Assembly (NCBI GenBank): GCA_021647765.1
Contig: JAKIUD010000110.1
Location: forward strand, 1-6,248
Source: Desulfuromusa sp.
Lineage (GTDB): Bacteria > Desulfobacterota > Desulfuromonadia > Desulfuromonadales > Geopsychrobacteraceae
Direction: 5' to 3'
Length of the DNA: 6,248 bases
The position numbers and the translations under genes were made by a program. Positions 1 to 6,237 of this stretch are shown here, piece after piece (within the stretch, counting starts at the first letter, position 1; every line of letters begins with the position of its first letter). The notes under the pieces are model-generated. The model saw only the letters and a program-made list of their open reading frames with translations. It ran no database searches and had not been told where the DNA came from.

Positions 1-757
1 GTGGCAGGGAGTTTGCGCCATCACAGAGAGCACGATCAGGATCTTCATGAACCTCCCAGAACAAGCCATCAATACCAGTTGCTGCTGCCGCTCGTGACAA
101 AGCACCAACATACTCCCGCTGCCCCGAAGAAGAGCCTCCGGCTCCACCCGGTAACTGCACCGAATGGGTCGCATCAAAAACCACCGGATAGCCCATCTCG
201 CGCATAATCACCAGTGAACGCATATCAACAACCAGGTTATTGTAACCGAAAGAGACACCCCGCTCGGTCAATAGAATTTTTTCATTTCCAGTTGAGGCAA
301 TTTTTTTAACCCCATGCTCAATATCCCAAGGAGCCAGAAACTGCCCTTTTTTCAGATTGATTGGCTTGCCAGTTCTACCAGCAGCCACTAATAAATCTGT
401 CTGCCGACTTAAAAAAGCGGGAATTTGCAGAATATCCAGAACCTCTGCCGCTGCGGCAACCTGGATGATATCGTGATCGTCGGAGATAATCGGCAATTCA
501 AACTCTTGATTCACCCGTTCCAGAACTCGCAACCCTCGCTCCACCCCAAGCCCACGAAAAGAGGTGACAGAAGTCCGGTTAGCCTTATCGTAGGAAGCCT
601 TAAATATCAACTCACACCCCAAGCTGTGAGTGATTTCCTTTAACCCCTCAGCTATCCGCAAAGTCAGACTTTCATCTTCAATAGCACAGGGTCCGGCAAT
701 CAGAACTAATTGTTTGGAGCCACCAAAACAAACCGGATCAACATTGACTTGTCTCAT
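1..757 (-). CDS. kdsA: 3-deoxy-8-phosphooctulonate (Kdo-8-P) synthase, metal-dependent class, C-terminus off the window
   Basis: Condenses phosphoenolpyruvate with arabinose-5-phosphate to give Kdo-8-phosphate, the committed cytosolic step to the Kdo of LPS inner core. My translation of the minus strand from the ATG at 757 gives 252 uninterrupted codons to the window edge. Family motifs are IAGPCAIE (residues 20-27), FKASYDKANR (52-61), IPAFLSRQTDL (112-122), KKGQFLAPWD (136-145), FGYNNLVVDMRS (170-181) and DATHSVQLPGG (195-205). C24, H198, E235 and D246 align with the four metal ligands known from Aquifex aeolicus KdsA (C11, H185, E222, D233). The E. coli enzyme has Asn at the Cys position, so this one is predicted to be metal-dependent. 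The family is about 265-285 residues, so only roughly 20-30 C-terminal residues should be missing. The start overlaps the pyrG stop as ATGA, with a GAGGAA ribosome-binding site five bases upstream inside pyrG, so the two are probably translationally coupled. Identity is near certain. Confidence 0.97.
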   Translation of the reverse strand, partial: MRQVNVDPVCFGGSKQLVLIAGPCAIEDESLTLRIAEGLKEITHSLGCELIFKASYDKANRTSVTSFRGLGVERGLRVLERVNQEFELPIISDDHDIIQVAAAAEVLDILQIPAFLSRQTDLLVAAGRTGKPINLKKGQFLAPWDIEHGVKKIASTGNEKILLTERGVSFGYNNLVVDMRSLVIMREMGYPVVFDATHSVQLPGGAGGSSSGQREYVGALSRAAAATGIDGLFWEVHEDPDRALCDGANSLP

Positions 758-2361
758 TTATTTTCCTCGTGCTGCTTCTGGCAAGCACCGACAAAAGATT
801 CAAACAAAGGGTGCGGCTCCATTGGCCGAGACTTAAATTCGGGATGAAACTGACACCCAAGAAACCAGGGATGGTCAGCCAACTCTGCTATTTCAACCAG
901 ATTTAATTCAGGATTAATTCCGGAGAAAATCAACCCTCCAGCTTTTAATTTATCCAGATATTCATTATTAAACTCAAAACGATGACGATGACGCTCGGTC
1001 AGATGGTCTTTTCCGTAAATCCTCCGCGCCAGAGTCCCCTCTGCCAGATCACAGGGATACGCACCTAAACGCATAGTCCCACCCTTCCCTTTAACCTTTT
1101 TTTGACCTTCCATAATATGGATAACTGGATTAGCTGCGGTTTCATGAAATTCAGAGGAGTGGGCATCCTCAAGGTTGCAGATATTACGAGAGAATTCAAC
1201 GACCGCCATCTGCAGCCCCAGACAAATCCCGAAAAATGGAATTTTATTTTCACGGGCATAACGTATCGCTGCGATCTTCCCCTCACTCCCGCGCTCACCA
1301 AAACCACCGGGAACCAGGATGCCATCGACATCAGCAAAATTATCGTTGATGCCGTGGCGTTCCAAAGCTTCAGAATCAACATATTTCAAATTGACCCGAC
1401 AATTATTGGCAATTCCACCATGGGTCAGAGCTTCGGCTAATGATTTATAGCTCTCGGTCAAACCAACATATTTACCCACAACAGCAATCACTGTTTCTTT
1501 CTCTGGTTGTTTTACCCGCTCGACTACCCGCTCCCAGGCGGACAAATCAGGAGCCTTGGTCCAGATATTGAGGTAATCAACAATTCGCTCGTCCAACCCC
1601 TGAGCATAAAAAGCGGTCGGCACTTCATAAATAGTCTCAACATCGCGAGCCGTGATGACTGCTTCCTCTGGCACATTGCAGAACAGCGCAATTTTTTCCT
1701 TCATGTTACGTGGAATTTCACGATCACAACGACACAACAGAATATCCGGCTGGATGCCGATCTCACGCAGATCCTTAACACTATGTTGAGTTGGCTTGGT
1801 TTTCAGTTCTCCTGCGGTCGCTATATAGGGAACCAGAGTCAGATGAATATAGAGGACATTTTCACGCCCGCGGTCAGCACGAAACTGGCGAATTGCCTCA
1901 AGAAAAGGTAAAGATTCAATATCTCCAACAGTACCACCAACCTCAACTATAGCGATATCAACACCCTTGGCATTGTCTAGAATCTTCTGCTTAATCTCAT
2001 TGGTAATATGGGGGATAACCTGAACCGTGCCACCTAGATAATCCCCACGTCGCTCCTTGCGAATAACTGAATCGTAAACCTGCCCCGTAGTAAAATTTGA
2101 TTTTCTGGATAGTTTAGCCGAAGTGAAGCGCTCATAGTGACCAAGATCAAGATCGGTTTCTGCACCATCCTCAGTAACAAAAACTTCACCATGCTGGAAT
2201 GGGCTCATGGTTCCAGGATCAACATTGATATATGGATCCATTTTTTGCATCGAAACCTTTAGACCACGGGCTTCCATCAGCGCACCAATCGAGGCCGCAG
2301 CCAACCCCTTGCCAAGAGAAGAAACCACTCCGCCAGTTACAAAGAGAAACTTCGTTTTCAT
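754..2361 (-). CDS. pyrG: CTP synthase (glutamine-hydrolysing)
   Basis: Amidates UTP to CTP using ATP and glutamine-derived ammonia, the last step of de novo pyrimidine nucleotide synthesis in the cytosol. The protein is 535 residues, close to the E. coli enzyme at 545. The N-terminal synthase domain (about 1-270) begins with the nucleotide-binding motif GGVVSSLGKG (10-19) and contains KMDPYINVDPGTM (40-52), the HGEVFVTEDGAETDLDLGHYERF region (57-79) and VEVGGTVGDIES (139-150). The C-terminal class I glutamine amidotransferase domain (about 290-530) carries the oxyanion-loop motif PGGFGERG (351-358), the nucleophile C380 in GICLGLQ, and H506 and E508 in CQFHPEF, so the catalytic triad is complete. 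The ATG start has GGA eight bases upstream and a better AAGGAT eleven bases upstream. The gene sits between kdsB, whose product consumes CTP, and kdsA, which it overlaps by four bases. Nothing is missing or frameshifted. Confidence 0.98.
   Translation of the reverse strand: MKTKFLFVTGGVVSSLGKGLAAASIGALMEARGLKVSMQKMDPYINVDPGTMSPFQHGEVFVTEDGAETDLDLGHYERFTSAKLSRKSNFTTGQVYDSVIRKERRGDYLGGTVQVIPHITNEIKQKILDNAKGVDIAIVEVGGTVGDIESLPFLEAIRQFRADRGRENVLYIHLTLVPYIATAGELKTKPTQHSVKDLREIGIQPDILLCRCDREIPRNMKEKIALFCNVPEEAVITARDVETIYEVPTAFYAQGLDERIVDYLNIWTKAPDLSAWERVVERVKQPEKETVIAVVGKYVGLTESYKSLAEALTHGGIANNCRVNLKYVDSEALERHGINDNFADVDGILVPGGFGERGSEGKIAAIRYARENKIPFFGICLGLQMAVVEFSRNICNLEDAHSSEFHETAANPVIHIMEGQKKVKGKGGTMRLGAYPCDLAEGTLARRIYGKDHLTERHRHRFEFNNEYLDKLKAGGLIFSGINPELNLVEIAELADHPWFLGCQFHPEFKSRPMEPHPLFESFVGACQKQHEENK
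763..768 (-). promoter_or_regulatory. ribosome-binding site of kdsA inside pyrG
   Basis: GAGGAA on the minus strand, five bases before the kdsA ATG (757-755) and inside the last codons of pyrG. With the ATGA overlap it supports the chosen start and coupling of kdsA translation to that of pyrG. Confidence 0.75.
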
Positions 2362-2386
2362 TGATTCATTCCATCCTTCATAAAAA

Positions 2387-2416
2387 CTAATACCTGTTAC
2401 AGTATTGAATAGACAA
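2387..2416 (-). promoter_or_regulatory. candidate sigma-70-type promoter for pyrG-kdsA
   Basis: On the minus strand TTGTCT (2416-2411) and TATTAG (2392-2387) are separated by 18 bases. This would start transcription near 2380, just ahead of the pyrG ribosome-binding region and about 20 bases from the ATG. Both hexamers differ from consensus, so this is a candidate only. A 9-bp palindrome CTGTTACAG (2394-2402) lies in the spacer. Confidence 0.3.
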
Positions 2417-2495
2417 CATCATCTCTACAAAGGTCGATTCTACACAGAAACAGAAGGGAAAGAAACCCTGTTCATGCAAAAAACCTTCCATATTT

Positions 2496-2520
2496 AAAAA
2501 AACAAGTAACAGCTCGTTTT
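2496..2520 (-). terminator. weak terminator-like hairpin just after kdsB
   Basis: Read on the minus strand, AAAACGAG (2520-2513) pairs with CTTGTTTT (2506-2499) around the loop CTGTTA. The stem is 8 bp with one G-U pair, and the U run continues to 2496, five bases past the kdsB stop. The stem is mostly A-U, so termination would be partial at best. It may lower read-through from kdsB into pyrG. Confidence 0.3.
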
Positions 2521-2525
2521 AATTA

Positions 2526-3284
2526 TTAATTTCCTGCAGATATGAGATGGGAAACACGCTCGAGATCTGCTGGGGTATCTACTCCATGACAACTAAACTC
2601 AGTCTCTGCCACATAGAGCTTGATTCCCCGTTCAAGAGCGCGCAACTGTTCCAGATTCTCCAATTCTTCCAGTGGTGTTTTCGGCCAGGAGGGATATTCC
2701 AGTAAAAGTTCCCGGCGGTAAACATAAAGACCAATATGTCGCAATAAACCCAACTGTGGCAATGCCGCAACGATTTGGGCAGAACTCAAATCACGCGGAC
2801 AGGGGATCGGAGCACGGGAAAAATAGAGAGCCAAACCCGATTGATCCTTAACCACTTTAACCACATTGGGATTGTAAAAATCATCAATCTGATCAATCTG
2901 ACTCGCAAGCGTCCCCATTTGCAGCTGTCGATTTTCCAACAGCGGAATTATTGCCTGATCAACCATTCTTGGATCAATCAGTGGCTCATCTCCCTGAACA
3001 TTGACAATCAACTCTGAATCAATTTGCTCAGCAACTTCAGCTAGGCGATCAGTTCCTGTTGGATGATCAGCTCGGGTCAATACCACCTCACCACCAAAGC
3101 CCTCAACCGCTGTCACAATACGCGGGTCATCCGTTGCAACAATAACTCGATCGACCATTTTTGCTTTGGTAACACGCCGGCAGACCTGTTGAATCATTGG
3201 CAATCCGTTAATCAACGCCAGAGGTTTACCAGGAAAACGCGTTGAGCCATAGCGGGCAGGAATAATCGCCGTAACCTTCTTCAT
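2526..3284 (-). CDS. kdsB: 3-deoxy-manno-octulosonate cytidylyltransferase (CMP-Kdo synthetase)
   Basis: Couples Kdo to CTP, giving CMP-Kdo and pyrophosphate. This activates the sugar for transfer to lipid A by WaaA in the cytosol. The protein is 252 residues against 248 in E. coli. The nucleotide-binding signature PARYGSTRFPGKPL (9-22) opens a Rossmann-like fold. VATDD (49-53), TRADHPTGTDRLAEV (70-84), VNVQGDEPLI (94-103) and GVDTPADLERV (234-244) follow. D99 and D236 correspond to the two metal-binding aspartates of the family. YFSRAPIP (154-161), LRHIGLYVYR (181-190) and LEELENLEQLRALE (205-218) are also typical. The frame extends upstream to 3383, but homology begins at MKKVTAIIPAR. The ATG at 3284 has GAAAGG seven bases upstream, whereas the upstream ATGs lack a clear ribosome-binding site, so I use 3284. 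The gap to pyrG is 164 bases with a weak terminator-like hairpin, so co-transcription is likely but not assured. Confidence 0.97.
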   Translation of the reverse strand: MKKVTAIIPARYGSTRFPGKPLALINGLPMIQQVCRRVTKAKMVDRVIVATDDPRIVTAVEGFGGEVVLTRADHPTGTDRLAEVAEQIDSELIVNVQGDEPLIDPRMVDQAIIPLLENRQLQMGTLASQIDQIDDFYNPNVVKVVKDQSGLALYFSRAPIPCPRDLSSAQIVAALPQLGLLRHIGLYVYRRELLLEYPSWPKTPLEELENLEQLRALERGIKLYVAETEFSCHGVDTPADLERVSHLISAGN

Positions 3285-3291
3285 AACTAAA

Positions 3292-3297
3292 CCTTTC
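3292..3297 (-). promoter_or_regulatory. ribosome-binding site that fixes the kdsB start
   Basis: GAAAGG on the minus strand, seven bases before the ATG at 3284. The upstream in-frame ATGs at 3299 and 3383 have no comparable site, and the residues they would add do not resemble KdsB. This supports the 252-residue form. Confidence 0.7.
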
Positions 3298-3376
3298 ATA
3301 AATAGACAGAATAAATATTTCCAATTTGCGGCATAGAAAATCCTGAATGAGATTTTTCTATATACATTCAGAACCT

Positions 3377-3495
3377 CTTGCAAAAGTCGTTATCCTCGTA
3401 AAAACGGGGATCCAGTTTCTTGATGAATCTAGGAAACCTCTGGATTCCCGCCTATGCGGGAATGACGGTCACTGGGCTTTAAAGGATTTTGCAAG
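3377..3495. mobile_element. MITE-like dispersed repeat between lnt and kdsB
   Basis: A 119-bp element with perfect 9-bp terminal inverted repeats, CTTGCAAAA (3377-3385) and TTTTGCAAG (3487-3495). AACCT flanks it directly on both sides (3372-3376 and 3496-3500), as a 5-bp target duplication would. Inside are two opposed copies of one unit. The right copy, CTGGATTCCCGC followed by CTATGCGGGAATGACGG (3440-3467), is well preserved and contains a perfect 7-bp hairpin, TTCCCGC-ctat-GCGGGAA (3445-3462). The left copy (3386-3414, GTCGTTATCCTCG to GGGGATCCAG) is decayed. The copies can also pair with each other, as CGGGGATCCAG with CTGGATTCCCG. It encodes no protein and resembles the CCCGC...GCGGGAATGACG repeats dispersed through many proteobacterial genomes. 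The exact boundaries and the mobilising transposase are not known from this window. Confidence 0.6.
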
Positions 3496-3566
3496 AACCT
3501 CATTCAATGTAGAGTATAACGTGTTAGCAACTTAAAACAGACCAGATGAAAAAATGGGAGAACCAA

Positions 3567-5081
3567 TCAGGAGGATTTGCGTGTTACGACGAGGATAACC
3601 AGGAAAAATCCACTCAACCCCAGACAGACATAAGCAAAAATATCACCAAATCGAGTATATAAAGTTGCCTCAGCCCCCAACCCAACCGACCCACTTAATT
3701 GCAGTGACTTAAAAATTGGACTAGCCAAAGTGACTCTTCCGGCAGGGGAAATAAGTGCAGATATTCCAGTATTTGCGGCTCGGGCAATCCAGATACGGTT
3801 TTCAATAGCTCTAAAACGGGTCATCGCCAGAAGCTGATATGGAGCAGAAGAACGTCCAAACCAGGCATCATTGGTTAAATTAACCAGCAAGCTGCTCCCC
3901 CGACGGACATATTCTCGGGCTAACTGCGGAAAAATTGCTTCATAACAGATCAGCACGCCGAGGTCATAGCCATTCAGTGGCAATGGTCTAACCTCACCCG
4001 GGGAAAAATCTCCCACCCCGACAACCAGCTTATCAATAAAAGCCAAAAGTCTTCCCAACGGGACATATTCACCAAAAGGAACCAGATGAATTTTATCAGA
4101 ACGCCCCAGAGTCTCTCCCGTTGAAGAAAAAAGATAGGCACTGTTATAATATTGATATTCACCCGAAGACAACTGCCGATAGGCCGGACTACCAACAAGA
4201 AGAGGGGTTTTAAACTGCTTGGGCAATTGTCTGACCTGCCGCGCAAGTTCGGATTGATCCTGAAGAAAAAAAGGGGTTGCCGCCTCTGGCCAGATAACTA
4301 AATCGGGTTGGCCTTGGAGCGCCTCCATTGACAATCTCTGGTAACGATCAATGCTGGACTGGCGGTTTTCAGGAGCCCATTTCTGTGCCTGATCAATATT
4401 TCCCTGAATCAGTGCAATCCGCAATTGCTCTGAGCGTTGTTCCAGGGGCTGAGACTCTCTCCAGACACCATAACCAAAGTGGCTGATTGAGATCAGAATA
4501 GTTGCAGCCACCCCCAACCATGTCAACCGACTTTTTGGCGCTGCAATCACTCCGGCGATAGCGCAATTGACCACGACCAGCATCAAGCTGACCCCATAAA
4601 CCCCGGTCACATCGGAACTCTGAATCGCCAGAGAAAAATTCTGTTGTGAATAACCGATAATTGCCCAGGGAAAGCCAGTAAACAGCCACCCCCGAAGATA
4701 CTCAAGTGCGACCCACAGAGGGGGCAAGGTCAGCAGGTATGGAAGTCTTAGAACCGTTTCAAGCCGACAAGATATCCATGTTGCCAAGCCAAAATAGACA
4801 GCGAGATAAACAAGCAAAAACAGGTAGGCAAGCAGTGAAAAAAACATATTCAGACCACCGTAAGTGGTCATAACAATATTCAACCAATACAAAACTGACG
4901 CAAAAAAAACACCTCCTGCAGTAAAACCAGCGGCAAAAGGGCGATGGCGCATAACCAGTAATAATGGCACCAACGCAATCCAGGCGAGAGGAAATAAATC
5001 TGGACGGGGAAATGCAGCAGCAAGCAAAAGACCTGACCCTGCAGCCACGATCAGGGTTCTATCAGGTCTTATCAGGAGCAT
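3567..5081 (-). CDS. lnt: apolipoprotein N-acyltransferase
   Basis: Adds the third acyl chain to the N-terminal cysteine of diacylated lipoproteins in the inner membrane, which Lol-dependent export needs in most proteobacteria. The protein is 504 residues from the ATG at 5081 (E. coli 512). An N-terminal half of hydrophobic segments (roughly residues 8-46, 54-100, 115-128, 157-202) is followed by a periplasmic nitrilase-fold domain (about 220-455) and a final membrane helix near 481-499. The catalytic triad is visible: E266 in VIWPEAATPF, K330 in SDKIHLVPFGEY, and C379 in GVLICYEAIFP. Further family motifs are GFPWAIIGYSQ, LIQGNIDQAQKW, NLTNDAWFG and RAIENRIWIARAANTG. A TTG one codon earlier could also initiate, but ATG is preferred. 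The start shares one base with the corC stop (TGATG), with AAGGT eight bases upstream, which implies translational coupling. The corC-lnt order matches many proteobacteria, including the E. coli ybeX-lnt pair. Confidence 0.97.
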   Translation of the reverse strand: MLLIRPDRTLIVAAGSGLLLAAAFPRPDLFPLAWIALVPLLLVMRHRPFAAGFTAGGVFFASVLYWLNIVMTTYGGLNMFFSLLAYLFLLVYLAVYFGLATWISCRLETVLRLPYLLTLPPLWVALEYLRGWLFTGFPWAIIGYSQQNFSLAIQSSDVTGVYGVSLMLVVVNCAIAGVIAAPKSRLTWLGVAATILISISHFGYGVWRESQPLEQRSEQLRIALIQGNIDQAQKWAPENRQSSIDRYQRLSMEALQGQPDLVIWPEAATPFFLQDQSELARQVRQLPKQFKTPLLVGSPAYRQLSSGEYQYYNSAYLFSSTGETLGRSDKIHLVPFGEYVPLGRLLAFIDKLVVGVGDFSPGEVRPLPLNGYDLGVLICYEAIFPQLAREYVRRGSSLLVNLTNDAWFGRSSAPYQLLAMTRFRAIENRIWIARAANTGISALISPAGRVTLASPIFKSLQLSGSVGLGAEATLYTRFGDIFAYVCLGLSGFFLVILVVTRKSS

Positions 5082-5941
5082 CAATGCCCACCTTTTTGGG
5101 CAGCCGTCGTAGCAAGCGGCGTAATCCTGATCTGGCGGATAGCACGTTGATCCCCCTGTTCAATCAACATGTCAAAATCACCGATCCTGACGTGTTCACC
5201 AACAGCCGGAACCCTGCCATACTGCTCGACAATATAACCACCTACTGTATCAAACTTTTCCCGAGCCACTTCGATATTAAAATATTCTTCAAATTCTTCT
5301 ATACTTAAACGGCCGTCAACCAGTAAAGTCCCATCCGACTGCTCAACCAGCCACTCTTCTTCAAGATCATATTCATCCTGGATTTCACCAACGATCTCCT
5401 CGATCAGATCCTCAATCGTAACCAGACCAGATGTTCCACCATATTCATCAATAACGATGGCAATATGGACACAGGTTGTTTGGAATTCCTTGAGTAAAAC
5501 ACTGACTTTTTTCGTCTCTGGAACCAGATAGGGGGGGCGCAAAATTTCCGTAAGGGAAATCGTATCAATAGGGCGACCCCAAAAACGGAGCAGATCTTTG
5601 GCGTAAACCAGTCCGATAATATTGTCGATATTGTTTTTATAGACCGGAATCCGGGAATGTCCCGAACTGAGAATGGTCTTAAGAATATTACCAAAAGGAG
5701 CTTCAGCATCGACACAGACCATATCTGTCCGCGGAATCATAATTTCACGTAAAATGGTTTCATCCAACTCCAGAATCGACTGGAGCATATCCCCCTCGCC
5801 TTCGTCTATAATTCCCTGCTGTTCAGAAGCGTCGATTAATTCCTGCAGTTCTTCTTCACTGTTTGCCTGGGGACGATGGCTCAGTCTGCGTGACAACCGT
5901 TTCAGCCAGCCATCAGACTCCTGCGCGTGATCATTATCCAC
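5081..5941 (-). CDS. corC: CorC/YbeX-like CBS-domain protein (soluble HlyC/CorC family)
   Basis: A 286-residue soluble protein with no membrane segment, the length of E. coli CorC/YbeX (292). Layout: an acidic, helical N-terminus with EGDMLQSILELDETILREIMIPRTDM (49-74) leading into CBS domain 1 (about 70-125, with SGHSRIPVYKNNIDNIIGLVYAKDLL). CBS domain 2 (about 132-190) contains HIAIVIDEYGGTSGLVTIEDLIEEIVGEIQDE. A C-terminal CorC_HlyC domain (about 200-278) contains LVDGRLSIEEFEEYF and FDTVGGYIVEQYGRVP. CBS pairs usually bind adenosine nucleotides. The family is linked to Mg/Co efflux through CorA, and YbeX has also been tied to ribosome metabolism, so the precise function is uncertain. Older annotations call such proteins 'hemolysin', which should not be taken literally. 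The start is GTG, with AAGGAG twelve bases upstream, a longer gap than usual but with no better in-frame start nearby. It leads the corC-lnt pair. In many genomes ybeY and ybeZ precede it, but here the upstream 307 bases are repeat DNA. Confidence 0.93.
   Translation of the reverse strand: MDNDHAQESDGWLKRLSRRLSHRPQANSEEELQELIDASEQQGIIDEGEGDMLQSILELDETILREIMIPRTDMVCVDAEAPFGNILKTILSSGHSRIPVYKNNIDNIIGLVYAKDLLRFWGRPIDTISLTEILRPPYLVPETKKVSVLLKEFQTTCVHIAIVIDEYGGTSGLVTIEDLIEEIVGEIQDEYDLEEEWLVEQSDGTLLVDGRLSIEEFEEYFNIEVAREKFDTVGGYIVEQYGRVPAVGEHVRIGDFDMLIEQGDQRAIRQIRITPLATTAAQKGGH
5088..5095 (-). promoter_or_regulatory. ribosome-binding site of lnt within the corC 3' end
   Basis: AAAGGTGG on the minus strand, with the AAGGT core eight bases before the lnt ATG at 5081. 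It lies mainly in the loop of a small hairpin, GCCCA-aaaagg-TGGGC (5101-5086), formed by the last codons of corC. Confidence 0.6.
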
Positions 5942-5953
5942 TTTTCTTCTATT

Positions 5954-5959
5954 CTCCTT
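5954..5959 (-). promoter_or_regulatory. ribosome-binding site of corC
   Basis: AAGGAG on the minus strand, a strong match to the anti-Shine-Dalgarno sequence, lies twelve bases before the GTG at 5941. The spacing is longer than optimal. No ATG or TTG in frame sits closer, so GTG remains the best start. Confidence 0.55.
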
Positions 5960-5978
5960 TAGGAATTTCGTTGTAATC

Positions 5979-6135
5979 TCGGGACTATCCCGAATGGCGC
6001 TAGTTTAAGCAGTATCGCAGTAAACTTGGGACTGTCCCGACCCATCGGGGGCTGTCCCGAAGTTTACGAGCCATGAAACTGTGGTGGTTCGCACCGCAAA
6101 TACCTGGGACAGCCCCCATGCGAGGACAGTCCCGT
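5979..6135. repeat. array of REP-like GGGAC-n-GTCCC palindromes (BIME-like)
   Basis: Five related 15-bp motifs occupy this stretch: TCGGGACTATCCCGA (5979-5993), TTGGGACTGTCCCGA (6026-6040), CGGGGGCTGTCCCGA (6046-6060), and in the opposite orientation CTGGGACAGCCCCCA (6104-6118) and CGAGGACAGTCCCGT (6121-6135). Motifs 2 and 3 form one composite unit, and 4 and 5 form an inverted copy of it about 45 bases away. GGGGGCTGTCCC (6047-6058) is the exact reverse complement of 6106-6117. The first unit can fold into a 48-base hairpin (6020-6067): GTAAACTT plus GGGAC pairs with GTCCC plus AAGTTTAC across one bulged G, with further pairing to a CCCA loop. A partial sixth match, AGGGACAG, lies at 6181-6188. 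Paired inverted hairpin units of this kind are typical of REP/BIME DNA mobilised by REP-associated tyrosine transposases (RAYT). Confidence 0.7.
6000..6074 (-). pseudogene. possible 5' remnant of a REP-associated (Y1/IS200-like) transposase
   Basis: An ATG at 6074 on the minus strand opens a 24-codon frame, ending at TAG (6002-6000), whose first six residues are MARKLR. Many REP-associated tyrosine transposases begin MARKLR or MARPLR followed by a YPGA.YHV motif. Here the frame passes straight into the REP palindromes after MARKLR and never reaches that motif or the HUH and tyrosine residues. The start codon lies between the two inverted REP units. I read this as an internally deleted element that kept its 5' end. 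Six residues could match by chance, and no clear ribosome-binding site precedes the ATG. Confidence 0.35.
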
Positions 6136-6217
6136 ATATGGTCTCCCCCTTAATTGCAAGGTTTTTTTGTCAATGATAACAGGGACAGGATTGCTGCCGT
6201 ATATCCGGTCTCTTTAT

Positions 6218-6237
6218 GAGAGATTTTATGATCTCTC
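6218..6237. repeat. perfect 7-bp hairpin near the right edge
   Basis: GAGAGAT (6218-6224) and ATCTCTC (6231-6237) form a perfect inverted repeat around TTTATG. A competing smaller hairpin, TCTC-tttat-GAGA, overlaps its left arm. No T-run follows on either strand inside the window, so it is not called a terminator. Its owner may lie beyond 6248. Confidence 0.4.

Noticed and set aside
1..207. Plus-strand open frame of 68 residues at the left edge
   Set aside because: It is antisense to kdsA, which has clear homology throughout this stretch.
3285..3383. A longer KdsB with 33 extra N-terminal residues
   Set aside because: The extension is not KdsB-like, reaches into the MITE-like element, and lacks a ribosome-binding site. 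The ATG at 3284 has one and begins at the conserved N-terminus.
3347..3535. A 62-residue plus-strand open frame containing the string TGIQ...SRLCGNDG
   Set aside because: It is the translation of the MITE-like repeat. The same SRLCGND peptide is a familiar artefact of GCGGGAATGACG repeats, and there is no ribosome-binding site.
3568..3598. Plus-strand AGGAGG followed by GTG, resembling a translation start
   Set aside because: The frame from the GTG at 3581 ends after five codons and lies inside the 3' end of lnt.
5082..5084. TTG as the lnt start
   Set aside because: The adjacent ATG at 5081 is a stronger start, is well spaced from AAGGT, and gives the usual TGATG coupling arrangement.
5979..6135. 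CRISPR array
   Set aside because: The repeats are short, differ from one another, occur in both orientations and have irregular gaps, with no uniform spacers and no cas genes.
6148..6168. Plus-strand terminator, CCTT-aattgc-AAGG followed by seven T
   Set aside because: The stem is only four base pairs and no plus-strand gene precedes it.
6168..6173. Minus-strand TTGACA as the -35 box of a corC promoter
   Set aside because: No -10 hexamer lies 16-18 bases downstream. The nearest TATA-like sequence is 29 bases away.
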